Assembly: GCF_026230105.1 (NCBI RefSeq)
Contig: NC_079480.1
Coordinates: 30,484,488-30,548,487, forward strand
From: Diorhabda sublineata
Taxonomy: Eukaryota; Arthropoda; Insecta; Coleoptera; Chrysomelidae
Reading direction: 5' to 3'
DNA length: 64,000 nucleotides
Numbering within the stretch: the first letter of the stretch is position 1; the number at the start of each line of letters is the position of its first letter. The translations under genes were made by a program, and so were the position numbers. The notes under the pieces are model-generated. The model made no database searches, had not been told where the DNA came from, and was given only the letters and a program-made list of their open reading frames with translations. Below, in pieces: positions 43,288 through 55,437 of this stretch.

Positions 43288-46200
43288 GGCTCATAGACAA
43301 ATAGAGTAACACGGTTTTCCAACACGGGCAACATACAATTTAGCATGTGGGAAACATGGATTATTTAGATTGATACCACAAACATTTAATGACTGCCCCT
43401 GGGATTTGTTCATAGTCATAGCGGAACCAAACCCTACTGGAAACTGAAGTCCTTGGGATGCGGGTTATCAAAACGTCTTCTCTCTACTTTCCTTTTAATA
43501 TTGCTTTGAAGACAATAACTTGGTTATCGAAACGCGCGTCAGACAGTGTAATTTTGAGTGTCGGTGTAGTGGAGGTGTGAACAGTGTATTCAGTATGAAT
43601 ATCACCAACGGTTCCAGAAATTTCAACTTAGTAATGTCTCAGGTGAATTTTGGCTCATAGACAAATAGAGTAACACGGTTTTCCAACACGGGCAACATAC
43701 AATTTAGCATGTGAGAAACATGGATTTTCTAGATTGATACCACAAACATTTAATGACTGCCCCTGGGATTTGTTCATAGTTATAGCGGAACCAAACCCTA
43801 CTGGAAACTGAAGTCCTTGGGATGCGGGTTATCAAAACGTCTTCTCTCTACTTTCCTTTTAATATTGCTTTGAAGACAATAACTTGGTTATCGAAACGCG
43901 CGTCAGACAGTGTAATTTTGAGTGTCGGTGTAGTGGAGGTGTGAACAGTGTATTCAGTATGAATATCACCAACGGTTCCAGAAATTTCAACTTAGTAATG
44001 TCTCAGGTGAATTTTGGCTCATAGACAAATAGAGTAACACGGTTTTCCAACACGGGCAACATACAATTTAGCATGTGAGAAACATGGATTTTCTAGATTG
44101 ATACCACAAACATTTAATGACTGCCCCTGGGATTTGTTCATAGTTATAGCGGAACCAAACCGTACTGGAAACTGGAGTCCTTGGGATGCGGGTTATCAAA
44201 ACGTCTTCTCTCTACTTTCCTTTTAATATTGCTTTGAAGACGATAACTTGGTTATCGAAACGCGCGTCAGACAGTGTAATTTTGAGTGTCGGTGTAGTGG
44301 AGGTGTGAACAGTGTATTCAGTATGAATATCACCAACGGTTCCAGAAATTTCAACTTAGTAATGTCTCAGGTGAATTTTGGCTCATAGACAAATAGAGTA
44401 ACACGGGCAACATACAATTTAGCATGTGGGAAACATGGATTTTCTAGATTGATACCACAAACATTTAATGACTGCCCCTGGGATTTGTTCATAGTTATAG
44501 CGGAACCAAACCGTACTGGAAACTGGAGTCCTTGGGATGCGGGTTATCAAAACGTCTTCTCTCTACTTTCCTTTTAATATTGCTTTGAAGACGATAACTT
44601 GGTTATCGAAACGCGCGTCAGACAGTGTAATTTTGAGTGTCGGTGTAGTGGAGGTGTGAACAGTGTATTCAGTATGAATATCACCAACGGTTCAAGAAAT
44701 TTCAACTTAGTAATGTCTCAGGTGAATTTTGGCTCATAGACAAATAGAGTAACACGGTTTTCCAACACGGGCAACATACAATTTAGCATGTGGGAAACAT
44801 GGATTATTTAGATTGATACCACAAACATTTAATGACTGCCCCTGGGATTTGTTCATAGTCATAGCGGAACCAAACCCTACTGGAAACTGAAGTCCTTGGG
44901 ATGCGGGTTATCAAAACGTCTTCTCTCTACTTTCCTTTTAATATTGCTTTGAAGACAATAACTTGGTTATCGAAACGCGCGTCAGACAGTGTAATTTTGA
45001 GTGTCGGTGTAGTGGAGGTGTGAACAGTGTATTCAGTATGAATATCACCAACGGTTCCAGAAATTTCAACTTAGTAATGTCTCAGGTGAATTTTGGCTCA
45101 TAGACAAATAGAGTAACACGGTTTTCCAACACGGGCAACATACAATTTAGCATGTGAGAAACATGGATTTTCTAGATTGATACCACAAACATTTAATGAC
45201 TGCCCCTGGGATTTGTTCATAGTTATAGCGGAACCAAACCCTACTGGAAACTGAAGTCCTTGGGATGCGGGTTATCAAAACGTCTTCTCTCTACTTTCCT
45301 TTTAATATTGCTTTGAAGACAATAACTTGGTTATCGAAACGCGCGTCAGACAGTGTAATTTTGAGTGTCGGTGTAGTGGAGGTGTGAACAGTGTATTCAG
45401 TATGAATATCACCAACGGTTCCAGAAATTTCAACTTAGTAATGTCTCAGGTGAATTTTGGCTCATAGACAAATAGAGTAACACGGTTTTCCAACACGGGC
45501 AACATACAATTTAGCATGTGAGAAACATGGATTTTCTAGATTGATACCACAAACATTTAATGACTGCCCCTGGGATTTGTTCATAGTTATAGCGGAACCA
45601 AACCGTACTGGAAACTGGAGTCCTTGGGATGCGGGTTATCAAAACGTCTTCTCTCTACTTTCCTTTTAATATTGCTTTGAAGACGATAACTTGGTTATCG
45701 AAACGCGCGTCAGACAGTGTAATTTTGAGTGTCGGTGTAGTGGAGGTGTGAACAGTGTATTCAGTATGAATATCACCAACGGTTCCAGAAATTTCAACTT
45801 AGTAATGTCTCAGGTGAATTTTGGCTCATAGACAAATAGAGTAACACGGGCAACATACAATTTAGCATGTGGGAAACATGGATTTTCTAGATTGATACCA
45901 CAAACATTTAATGACTGCCCCTGGGATTTGTTCATAGTTATAGCGGAACCAAACCGTACTGGAAACTGGAGTCCTTGGGATGCGGGTTATCAAAACGTCT
46001 TCTCTCTACTTTCCTTTTAATATTGCTTTGAAGACGATAACTTGGTTATCGAAACGCGCGTCAGACAGTGTAATTTTGAGTGTCGGTGTAGTGGAGGTGT
46101 GAACAGTGTATTCAGTATGAATATCACCAACGGTTCAAGAAATTTCAACTTAGTAATGTCTCAGGTGAATTTTGGCTCATAGACAAATAGAGTAACACGG

Positions 46201-47615
46201 TTTTCCAACACGGGCAACATACAATTTAGCATGTGGGAAACATGGATTATCTAGATTGATACCACAAACATGTAATGACTGCCCATGGGATTTGTTCATA
46301 GTCATAGCGGAACCAAACCGTACTGGAAACTGGAGTCCTTGGGATGCGGGTTATCAAAACGTCTTCTCTCTACTTTCCTTTTAATATTGCTTTGAAGACG
46401 ATAACTTGGTTATCGAAACGCGCGTCAGACAGTGTAATTTTGAGTGTCGGTGTAGTGGAGGTGTGAACAGTGTATTCAGTATGAATATCACCAACGGTTC
46501 CAGAAATTTCAACTTAGTAATGTCTCAGGTGAATTTTGGCTCATAGACAAATAGAGTAACACGGGCAACATACAATTTAGCATGTGGGAAACATGGATTT
46601 TCTAGATTGATACCACAAACATTTAATGACTGCCCCTGGGATTTGTTCATAGTTATAGCGGAACCAAACCGTACTGGAAACTGGAGTCCTTGGGATGCGG
46701 GTTATCAAAACGTCTTCTCTCTACTTTCCTTTTAATATTGCTTTGAAGACGATAACTTGGTTATCGAAACGCGCGTCAGACAGTGTAATTTTGAGTGTCG
46801 GTGTAGTGGAGGTGTGAACAGTGTATTCAGTATGAATATCACCAACGGTTCCAGAAATTTCAACTTAGTAATGTCTCAGGTGAATTTTGGCTCATAGACA
46901 AATAGAGTAACACGGTTTTCCAACACGGGCAACATACAATTTAGCATGTGGGAAACATGGATTATCTAGATTGATACCACAAACATGTAATGACTGCCCA
47001 TGGGATTTGTTCATAGTCATAGCGGAACCAAACCGTACTGGAAACTGGAGTCCTTGGGATGCGGGTTATCAAAACGTCTTCTCTCTACTTTCCTTTTAAT
47101 ATTGCTTTGAAGACGATAACTTGGTTATCGAAACGCGCGTCAGACAGTGTAATTTTGAGTGTCGGTGTAGTGGAGGTGTGAACAGTGTATTCAGTATGAA
47201 TATCACCAACGGTTCCAGAAATTTCAACTTAGTAATGTCTCAGGTGAATTTTGGCTCATAGACAAATAGAGTAACACGGTTTTCCAACACGGGCAACATA
47301 CAATTTAGCATGTGGGAAACATGGATTATCTAGATTGATACCACAAACATTTAATGACTGCCCATGGGATTTGTTCATAGTCATAGCGGAACCAAACCGT
47401 ACTGGAAACTGGAGTCCTTGGGATGCGGGATATCAAAACGTCTTCTCTCTACTTTCCTTTTAATATTGCTTTGAAGACGATAACTTGGTTATCGAAACGC
47501 GCGTCAGACAGTGTAATTTTGAGTGTCCGTGTAGTGGAGGTGTAAACAGTGTGTTCAGTATGAATATCACCAACGGTTCCAGAAATTCCAACTTAGTAAT
47601 ATCCCAGGTGAATTA
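42919..47615 (-). repeat. 13-copy ~364-bp satellite from Helitron helicase, with higher-order structure
   Basis: The anchor 'GGCTCATAGACAAA' starts at 42919, 43288, 43652, 44016, 44380, 44731, 45095, 45459, 45823, 46174, 46538, 46889 and 47253. Spacings are 369 once, 364 or 351 after that. The 351-bp units (44380, 45823, 46538) lack 13 bp between two 'ACACGG' copies. Units 2-5 (43288-44730) and 6-9 (44731-46173) carry the same ordered variants ('GGATTATTTAG', 'GAGAAACATGG', 'CCCTACTGG' or 'CCGTACTGG', deletion, 'GGTTCAAGAAA'), a 1443-bp four-unit higher-order repeat. Units 10-13 alternate a different pair ('GGATTATCTAG' and the deleted form). Confidence 0.97.
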
Positions 47616-49759
47616 TAAGTACAGTATTGGTTCCACAATACTGCGTCGAAGAAAAAAATGAAAAAATTTTCATGGATTATTAAGGATGTAGTGATTGGAA
47701 TTAGTGTACAGTTAGTGGTTTTCAAGTAGACGAATCTGATAAAATGGAAATAAAAATAAAGAACAAGCCAGGCAAGCATTTTTTAAATTTACACATGATT
47801 TTGTCTATGAATACCTTAAATGATCTTGCAACTAGAGCAACGCTTGGAAAAAGTTCACAAAACGGAGAAGGATGAAGACTTGGTAAAGATATATACTTAA
47901 TGGTTTAGCGATGATAAGTATTTATCATGAATCTGCAAAATATGTAGAAATTTTTAGATTGTATTTGTATTTTGTTGTATAAGTTTCATTATATTTAAAT
48001 ATTAAATGTTTTTTTTTTATTTTACAGTACCTCCAGTTCCTTATTTCCAAAATTGGGTGTTTTATACTGTCTCTAGTACAACAACTGGCGCTTTTGGATA
48101 TGCATATTGATCTAAGTTGTCATTGTAAAAAGAAAACGATTCTCTCCAAGTAAATCAATTTGAGGTTAACGATGGAACAACAGTTTTTAAAAAGAAATCT
48201 ACAATGTCCGGACTATTATGTGAGAGAGACGGCAGGTTGAGAGCCGGTAAGAGAATAGAAAATGATAATGGCCGCTTAATGACGGAGTGATACAATATTA
48301 AATATCGCATGTCAGTTGGCACTAAATGATAACTACAATCGTTAGATTAGAGCTCATGATGCGATGTCCACTTTCTATGGAACCTTGACACGAAACGATC
48401 TAGTGTCCTTTGTTTATCTCCTTTTCTGTGTTCGTTATGCACAGTTTTCACTTTTCACGACAACTTTGAATCATAGTTTATGAGAAGTGTGTAATTATAA
48501 AATCATTAAGCGCATCTGGAAAAATAAGTTAAGATTTGAAACATCATAATTGTTTATAATATTTGAATGGAAAACCATTGTCGGAAGATTAAATGAAATA
48601 CATTAAATTGGAGTAATTTTTCATTATAATTTAAAAACTTTTCTAGATTGAAATAGTTATTTACGTAACTGGTTATAAGAAGAGCGATATTGTTTACGCA
48701 TGAATACAATTAGTCCGGGAGCCAGCGAACTTTTGAGGGTGGTCATTTCACCAAAGCTGAAAATTTGCTTAAGCCTTATTTGGTATCAATAGTAAGTGAA
48801 TGGACCTCCAGCTTGCGTAGTTCCGGGAGGTGTATCTGCAGCAGCCTCCCACACATGTAAAATAATAATAAAAAAAAACATTATGTTAAATTATTTTAAG
48901 AGTACTTATTTCCTTACTCAAGTGAAATCGACTTTCAATAGTTATATGATAATAATACGAGTAATAACCTGAACAAAACGTGTTATCATTTATTAATAAG
49001 GTAAAAATATATCTTGATGAAAATAATCATTTTTAACTTAAATATTGCTTACAAAAATAACTAGTTAAAATGTTACATATTATTAATTAGACGTAATTTT
49101 ATTGAACTTTATTATTTGAACTTTATAATAAATTCCTTGCAGTTAATTCAGTAATCGGAATCCATTTATTAAAACTTTATTATAAGGATTTGGGAACCAA
49201 TGTATCACTTTAACAGATTCGCAATGTTGTATAAAACATTTTGGAAGTAATTTTGGAAAATTAACGGAAACTAACAGCATAAACAATCAAAAGGACCCAA
49301 TAACACGAGTAAAATTCAACGATAATGAATTATCAAGAGAAACTCTACAATGTATACCAACATTAAATTATGTAGTTTTGTGCCATCTAGGGTTCTGAAC
49401 TTCAATTAAAAAATTGATTCAACCTTAGGTTATCTATGTGAAATGACTAAATTATAAGAAATGTGACTAGATCATTTTTCTTCAGCACCCTTTGTTTTGA
49501 ATAAGGTTACAGAAATTTTTTACCAAGCGAACCCCAAATATTTTTCAGTTTTCTACCTACCTTAGATACGGGTAACTTTTTTCAAACACCCTGTATATAC
49601 CTAAATATTACAAACAAATATCCAAACGCTGAAATTTGTAATTTTATTTCTTCTTTTTTTGTGACATATTTATGAACTGGTAATTCGATAAGTTTGATAA
49701 AAATAACGTGCACCAGCTTCACTCGAATTTCGAACCAAAATTCAATTTAACGAGCACAA
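47616..49759. other. 2.1 kb without a recognised gene
   Basis: AT-rich. A GC-richer patch at 48710-48860 includes an imperfect hairpin (GGGAGG at about 48824 with CCTCCC at about 48845). At about 49570-49595 'CAAACACCCTGTATATACC' looks like one end of a Tc1-like element without a partner. Confidence 0.35.
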
Positions 49760-49780
49760 GTATCCCGAGGATACAGCTAG
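49760..49780 (+). mobile_element. Helitron 3' terminus (isolated)
   Basis: A perfect hairpin GTATCC-CGA-GGATAC (49760-49774), two bases, then 'CTAG' (49777-49780) followed by T. This is the canonical Helitron 3' end. The 5' boundary upstream was not located, so the length of the element is unknown. Confidence 0.6.
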
Positions 49781-52062
49781 TCCATTCATGCATATTATGT
49801 GTATTATCAATTACATCATTACTGAATTAATGTAACCGTCCGTATAGATACATATATGCAAATACACTTTAAATTCGCCGGCTTTCAATACAGATTTAAA
49901 TAGGAGAAAATCGATGGAACAATGTTTGTGGTACGCTATATGCTAAAATTCGGTAGGTATGTGTAATATTTACTAAAAATATGTTTGAAATTTGATTATC
50001 CACAATCTGTTCGGTTTTAATTTACTGCTTGCACGAACTATCTACAGTTTTAGAATGTTATCCTATTTTATGTTAAAATAATTAGAATTATTTACATTAG
50101 TTGGATATTGTTCTGAACAAAGTTTAAAATTATTCAAATTCGATATATTAGAGCCCAAAAATATTTTACAGCTTTGCATTTTTTACTGTATATCAACTTG
50201 AAATGTTTGTTATACTTCAAAGTTCTTAAAACAGTTTGACAAATTCACTTCTACAATATACAAAAAAGCTTTTCATAATAAATGATTCCATGATTACACA
50301 ACTGTTCCTTTGCACAAACCAGCATAATCCAATCTATTCCAATATACTGCAAAAACGCTTTAAAGCTCCACAAACGGATTCGCAATTTTGTATAAGACCC
50401 AGTCAAATTCTTGAAGGACTCTCCATGGGATGCTTTAATCTCCTTTCCATTAAAATTAAAACTACCCTTCCATGGTTGATCATTATCCCTACCACTTCAC
50501 TGTGCAAAAAATTAGAAACTCCTAATTAGGAAAGAATTTGCTTATAGACTTGTGGTTACAAGGTCATGTGCCGTCGCGTTCAAAAATACGTAACATACTT
50601 TCATAAACGACATTTTTCACTTTTGACCTTGCCACATTGTCCTAATAGCAAGTTGGCAGCAAGTTTTAGCAAAAACCAACATAACTACATCCCTCTACCT
50701 TCCACACGGTTTTATGACCCCCCCTACCTTTTCCTTACTTACACGGACCCAGGCGAGACGGTTTGGATCGAAGTGTTAAGGACATCGAAACAGTTAAACT
50801 CCTTTTATTTATCTAAATATCATTTACTTAAGCATAGTGAGAGGACGAAGATCCACACAAAGAGACGCTGAGAGTTTCATATAGAATTTAGGACTAGTTT
50901 CAGCCATGTGAGATCTCCCGTAATAGTCTTAGTTTATCAGAGAGAGCTTTTGTAATTAATGTTGTCATATTTATTGAAGTTTATTTTAATAAATGAGAGA
51001 GTAAATATATGATGAAGCAATCGGGTCAAAAACTTTCTCTATTGTTCTGTATAGGTTATTGATTATAGAAGACCAATAAAAGCCCAAAAACTGGTATTGG
51101 GTAAATTTATTTAAACGTCGTCGAATCAGCTTAACTTACGACTAGAATTCAACCAAAAAAAAAAAAATACAACAACCTACAACCACCAAATGGAACTGGA
51201 CAATTGTCGAATTAAGTTGAGAGAGATATAAATCTGGAGACATTACTACTCTCCTGAAAAGGAAAACAATCAAGACAGTAGGGTCCGATTGTGAAGAAGC
51301 GATCCCATTTGTAGAAAAAGAACGCGCTTTTTAATCAATACAATGCACATTCTTACTTTGCTGATCGCTATGGTCAAAATACACGAATTGCACTTCGAAT
51401 TAATTGACCACAAACTGTATTCTTACAGGAGAGAGATTTAAATTAAAGCATCGTATAGACACAAAAGAAAACTGTATCTCAATCAGTTACTTAAATAAAA
51501 TGGGGTCACTTTATACCGAAAATCGCTATACAAATCTAATTAATTTTGATTGGATATCTATTATACTGAAATTTATTACACGAGTTTTATCTATTATTTT
51601 CCAAAGTACCATTTACTAGTTTGAATATCAGTTTTTCATAATATCTGAATATAATTGAATTGAATTGAATTCCATAGAAAAATATTGAATTCGGCGTCGG
51701 TCACGAAGTAAATTTCAATTAAATGGAGACGGCATTTGTGTTTTGGTCATGAACCGGCCCATTCTTTTGGAACAGCGATATACTATATCGGTATGGAATG
51801 CTCCCGTTTTTTCATCCATTTATTTCCTCTTTTTTAACAAACAAATGCTTGTCCGAACTGCAGTCACTTTTTTTTATTAAAATTTACATTTATATGTCTG
51901 GTGGTTGATTGACGTTGAAACTGAAAATATTTTTTCAAAACGCTTCAAATAATGCCTCGCTATAATTTATTATCGTGCACTATAATTTTCATCACAAAAA
52001 CGCTTTTCGAGTTATTTGGGTATTATAATGATATTATTATATAAATATTTTTCATAAAAAAA
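49781..52062. other. 2.3 kb without a recognised gene
   Basis: Two open frames of 97 and 101 codons (50236-50529, 50566-50871) have no recognisable domains. 50870-51015 is a second copy of the dispersed repeat at 13640-13790. Confidence 0.4.
50870..51015 (+). repeat. Dispersed repeat shared with 13640-13790
   Basis: Same blocks in the same order ('TTTCATATAGAATTTAGGAC', 'GAGCTTTTGTAATTAATG', 'AATAAATGAGAGAGTAA'). Confidence 0.5.
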
Positions 52063-53308
52063 CTAGCTTTTACCCGCGGCTTCGCTCGCATCGAATCCAT
52101 TAAATAAGTATCAGAAAACATTATAATACAAAAGAACGAACTCTGTAGCTATATTAGAACTTGAAATATACGTCTTTGAATGTAGAAAAATTGCCAAAAA
52201 CCTACAAAAATCCAAAACTCCAGATTGAATGTCCGCGCCTAGCTCCTCTCCTACTCAAACGATTTTAGTGTTCAAAACTCAAAAGAAAGTCAATGTTTCA
52301 GCGAGTGTTCTTAAATCAAAACAAACTCTGTAGCTATATTAGAACCTGAAATATACGTCTTTGAATGTAGAAAAATTGCCAAAAACCTACAAAAATCCAT
52401 AACTCCACATTGAATGTCCGCGCCTAGCTCCTCTCCAACTCAAACGATTTTAGTGTTCAAAAACTCAAAAGAAAGACAATATTTCAGCGAGTGTTCTTAA
52501 ATGAAAACGAACTCTGTAGCTATATTAGCACCTGAGATATAGATCTTTGAATGTAGAAAAATTGCCGAAAACCTACAAAAATCCATAACTCCACATTGAA
52601 TGTCCGCGCCTAGCTCCTCTCCAACTCAACCGATTTAAGTGTTCAAAAACTCAAAAGAAAGAAGATGTTTCAGGAAGTGTCCTTAAATCAAAACGAACTC
52701 TGTAGCTATATTAGAACCTGAGATATAGATCTTTGAATGTAGAAAAATTGCCAAAAACCTACAAAAATCCATAACTCCACATTGAATGTCCGCGCCTAGC
52801 TCCTCTCCAACTCAACCGATTCAAGTGTTCAAAAACTCAAATGAAAGAAGGTGTTTCAGCGAGTGTTCTTAAATCAAAACGAACTCTGTAGCTATATTAG
52901 AACCTGAGATATAGATCGTTGAATGTAGAAAAATTACCAAAAACCTTCAAAAATCCATAACTCCACGTTGAATGTCCGCGCCTAGCTCCTCTCCAACTCA
53001 ACCGATTAAAGTGTTCAAAAACTCAACAGAAAGAAAGTGTTTCAGTGAGTGTTCTTAAACCAAAACGAACTCTGTAGCTATATTAGAACCTGAAATATAC
53101 GTCTTTGAATGTAGAAAAATTGCCAAAAACCTACAAAAATCCAAAACTCCAGATTGAATGTCCGCGCCTAGCTCCTCTCCTACTCAAACGATTTAAGTGT
53201 TCAAAAACTCAAAAGAAAGACAATGTTTCAGCGAGTGTTCCTAAACCAAAACGAAGTCTCTATCTTGAATAGAACCTGAGATATTGAGATTAGAACTTGT
53301 GTATGTGA
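52063..53308 (-). mobile_element. Helitron-like non-autonomous element, copy 2
   Basis: On the minus strand it starts at 'TCACATACACA' (53308) and ends 'GAAGCCGCGGGTAAAAG' plus 'CTAG' at 52063, followed by T. Same family as 36268-37142 but with six instead of four 186-bp units. Confidence 0.75.
52160..53275 (-). repeat. 186-bp minisatellite, six units
   Basis: The 'AACCTGA' anchor (or its variant) lies at 52160, 52345, 52531, 52717, 52903, 53089 and 53275; spacing is 185 once and 186 five times. The outer units are more diverged ('GAAATATACGTC') than the inner units ('GAGATATAGATC'). Confidence 0.97.
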
Positions 53309-55230
53309 AAAACTCCCATAAGTAATGTACAGGGGAAATTTAGTTTAATAAACAGAAGCTTAACCCAATTGCCAGCATTTGTAGATACAATATTAATATA
53401 GCAAACAAATTTTGTACTACTTTAGTAAATGCAGTCAGCTCCTAAGTTGAAACTTTCAATTTCTCTTAGAAAATATATTTCGACAGAAAATATCTGAGGA
53501 GAATCAGAAGGCGAAAGAGTAAGACGAAAATGTGTTATTCGCTGAAAAAACAGCAACTTAACTCAATTGCTAACTTCTTCGTTTAGTTCAACTGGTAGGA
53601 TTACTTGTTACAGTTCAGTGAAAGAGGCATTCTAAATTCCCAGTCCAAAAAAGCAGTCAAAGTCGAAATTAAGCAACAAGTCGTACATTTTCGCCAGCCT
53701 CCGTATAGTTACGACATAACATGACTTTTGTATCTTTTCCAAAGTGAAAATGCCCCTCAATCGGCACTAGTTCTATTATGTGACAAACCTTGTAATAATT
53801 CTCACTGCTTTTTCCTTATAAATAAACGAATCATCACCCGAAGAAGAAATTATTTTTTATGAAGTGAAAATGATTAAATAAAAACAATTTGATTAGATGA
53901 AAATTCAGATACGCGTTGTCTAAAAATTCGTTTTTATGTTGTTAAATTAGTTGACTTTCTTTATATTCATTTTTTATGAACAAACCAAATTTATGCGTTA
54001 TACCGTAATTTAGAGCTTGTTTCATACATCTAAAATGTAAAGTGTAATGTTTTCTATTTCATAATTCATGCTCAAACAGAAAATATACACAGCAACGAAG
54101 GAATTTATACGAATAACAAAGTAGAACCTAATATTTGCTTTATTCTGTTTGACAAAAGAAAATCAGAAACGGCATTTTGGATTTACGCAGCCTTCGGTTT
54201 TCTCTTTGAATATTTCGGCTTCTATTTACATTTATTAATAATAAAATTTTCATCATTTTGGGTTTCTTTTTTTGTACTTCAGATTTTAATCGTGAATAAA
54301 GTTTTCAAATTATTCTCTAAAAACACTCAATGATATCTGGTACACCACAATCTTAATCATCGTAACCATAAATAAGTTATTGAAAATATTCGTTAGAATG
54401 TTTATTTCAAAGTAATGTATCTACATATTGTATCCTGCTGAACCGTGCAAATCTCATTTAAAGAACAAGAGCTTCCACGTGTAATTTACTGCACTGAAGG
54501 TATTATTTTCATGTGCGAAATGAACAGGAGTCCCAAAGCTCTTCGTATACCAATGCCGATGTTTTTTTAATGGTGTCATAAATATCTGTAAGCCCGGAAT
54601 ACTTAGTTTTTTGTGTTGGTCTTGACGCATAACGGTCCTTAACTATCACTAGGAATGAAATACTTTTCACAGACAACATCAAAAGATACATTCTGATGCT
54701 TCAAACTTTTTGTCTCTCACAAGTTCCATCCAAATTGATTATTTTTTGTGAACTTGGTCTTACCGTTTGATTTTCGGTCTTCCTCTCGATGGACTTTTTA
54801 TTGATCTCCACTTCATGGATTTTTTAAATCATCAACATTCCCATAATTACTATGCGTTTTATGATCTATAACATTGGTTCTCAAACTTTTTGTTTCATAG
54901 ACCAGTTTCTAAATTTGGTATCTCGAAGAAAAGTGAAGATTAGATCTATTTATGGAAAGTAGCGTTGTGGCTGAGTTTTCGAAAAAAGGTTAGAATTGAT
55001 TGGTTATAGGGTTAATTATTTGATAATAAAATCAACTGAAAAAATCTTCAATTAAATTTAAATTCATTGTGCTGTGAGTTATATCAAAAAAGCAAAGTTA
55101 GACAATCGAAAAAGTGACTCCATCCGACTCTACTTTTTTAAAATCTACTCACTGCTCAAGAACCAATCAATTCTCACAAATGTTATTTAGAAAACTTCCC
55201 ATTCGAAGTGGTAAATAGTTATTTTCCTAA
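53309..55230. other. 1.9 kb without a recognised gene
   Basis: AT-rich. 54871-54905 'TTGGTTCTCAAACTTTTTG' resembles a hAT terminal repeat, but no partner end was found. A 60-codon minus frame at 54509-54691 is unassigned. Confidence 0.35.
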
Positions 55231-55437
55231 CAAGTGCGGAAAGTGATACTTTCCCGCACGCGACTGCAAGCGGTCAAGTGCGGGAAAGACACTTTACGCA
55301 TGAGTTAGGAACATTATTTATTCTACGACCGTATATACAAAAAAGTATACCAACCCATTTTTCTAAAATTATTTAATCAAACAAACATAATAATATACAA
55401 AATTTATACAAAACTACAAAAATATAACTAAAAACTA

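Larger units (their letters stand above)
42586..47615 (-). mobile_element. Helitron 3' part, expanded by a helicase-derived satellite
   Basis: On the minus strand the element ends with 'GTTTGCCGGGTCAG' plus 'CTAG' (42589-42586) followed by T, a typical Helitron 3' end. About 300 bp of 3' UTR precedes it. The next sequence is the helicase C-terminus, which is then repeated 13 times out to about 47615. Nothing recognisable of the Rep domain or the rest of the helicase follows beyond 47615, so the 5' part is gone. Confidence 0.8.

Noticed and set aside
42919..47615. CRISPR-like direct repeats
   Set aside because: Units are 350-364 bp, contiguous and without spacers, and the DNA is eukaryotic.
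50236..50871. Two adjacent open frames of 97 and 101 codons
   Set aside because: No domain, no splice context, and the frames differ. They are not convincing exons.
54509..54691. 60-codon minus frame near a hAT-like end
   Set aside because: I could not match it to a hAT or any other family, and no partner terminal repeat was found.
54871..54905. hAT terminal inverted repeat
   Set aside because: 'GGTTCTCAAACTTTTTG' fits, but without an opposite end or 8-bp target duplication it stays unproven.
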